DNA from: Thermoprotei archaeon
GTDB taxonomy: Archaea; Thermoproteota; Nitrososphaeria; Geothermarchaeales; JDFR-13
DNA: 24,471 bases
Direction of reading: 5' to 3'
Assembly (NCBI GenBank): GCA_015661745.1
Contig: DQVL01000148.1
Location: 1 to 24,471 of the forward strand
Shown here in pieces: positions 24,423 through 24,471 of the stretch; within the stretch, counting starts at the first letter, position 1; each line of letters opens with the position of its first letter. A model generated the notes under the pieces. The model was given only the letters and a program-made list of their open reading frames with translations, did no database searches and was not told the DNA's origin. Position numbers and translations under genes: made by a program.

Positions 24423-24471
24423 AGTTGATAAGCATTTTCTCAATGTTATTAGGTTGTGCTACAAATATATG
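24412..24471 (-). CDS. Probable 3' end of a convergent gene (partial)
   Basis: On the minus strand a frame enters from the window edge and reads 19 residues, ending FVAQPNNIEKMLINSME, before a TAA at 24412-24414. The other two minus frames hit stops within a few codons. The residues look like an amphipathic C-terminal helix and the codons suit this genome. Convergent genes abut or overlap elsewhere in this window, which makes an 11-nt overlap with the radical SAM gene unremarkable. An alternative plus-strand reading from ATG 24443 is also open but only nine codons are visible. Too short for any functional call. Confidence 0.4.
   Translation of the reverse strand, partial: HIFVAQPNNIEKMLINSME

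Noticed and set aside
24443..24471. Start of a short plus-strand gene (MLLGCATNI...) after the radical SAM gene, as a possible precursor peptide
   Set aside because: Only nine codons are visible and no ribosome binding site precedes it; the minus-strand frame over the same bases looks more like real coding sequence.

Overview
The window is AT-rich, very tightly packed archaeal DNA, almost certainly from a hyperthermophilic crenarchaeote (Thermoprotei). The evidence is the NurA/HerA/Mre11/Rad50 repair cluster, an archaeal-type short ribosomal protein L13e, a digeranylgeranyl (archaeal lipid) reductase, a ThiD-ThiN fusion, strong preference for AGG/AGA/ATA codons, TATA-box promoters about 28 nt upstream of leaderless starts, and GGAGGTG-type ribosome binding sites inside operons. 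An Ignisphaera-like member of the Desulfurococcales is my best guess; this is recognition of style, not a proven placement. I saw no tRNA, rRNA, CRISPR array, insertion sequence or phage gene, and no gene-free stretch exceeds about 190 bases.

Region 1 (5-7288) is the double-strand-break end-resection locus, all on the plus strand: nurA nuclease, an unrecognised 212-residue protein, herA hexameric translocase, then mre11 and rad50. The first three overlap and are translationally coupled, as are mre11 and rad50. An 86-bp gap with TATA-like boxes separates the two blocks. The small protein between nurA and herA looks like a free-standing relative of the N-terminal barrel domain of HerA and is the most interesting item here.

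Region 2 (7368-9352) holds a geranylgeranyl reductase, converging and overlapping by 14 nt with a minus-strand pair: a DedA/VTT membrane protein followed by ribosomal protein L13e.

Region 3 (9463-11911) is a thiamine salvage operon: a ThiD-ThiN fusion (HMP-P kinase plus thiamine-phosphate synthase), the ThiW transporter S-component, and a small unrecognised P-loop NTPase, joined by ATGA-type overlaps. Convergent to it with no gap is a minus-strand pair (11912-13606): a flavin-reductase-like protein followed by a tandem-SIS sugar isomerase-like protein.

Region 4 (13675-17833) contains an archaeal AAA-type ATPase with a DUF4143-like C-terminus whose nuclease-like motif looks degenerate, a PLP fold-type I aminotransferase of the LysN/aminoadipate class, and a class-III aminotransferase resembling glutamate-1-semialdehyde aminomutase. 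An imperfect 16-bp inverted repeat covers the promoter of the first aminotransferase.

Region 5 (17837-21215) is a minus-strand ABC-2 type transporter operon (ATPase, permease, small two-TM accessory protein) divergent from a secreted, C-terminally anchored protein of unknown function. Region 6 (21220-24471) has a HAD hydrolase, a 12-TM MFS transporter, a radical SAM/SPASM protein of the putative peptide-modifying type, and what looks like the 3' end of a convergent minus-strand gene running off the window.
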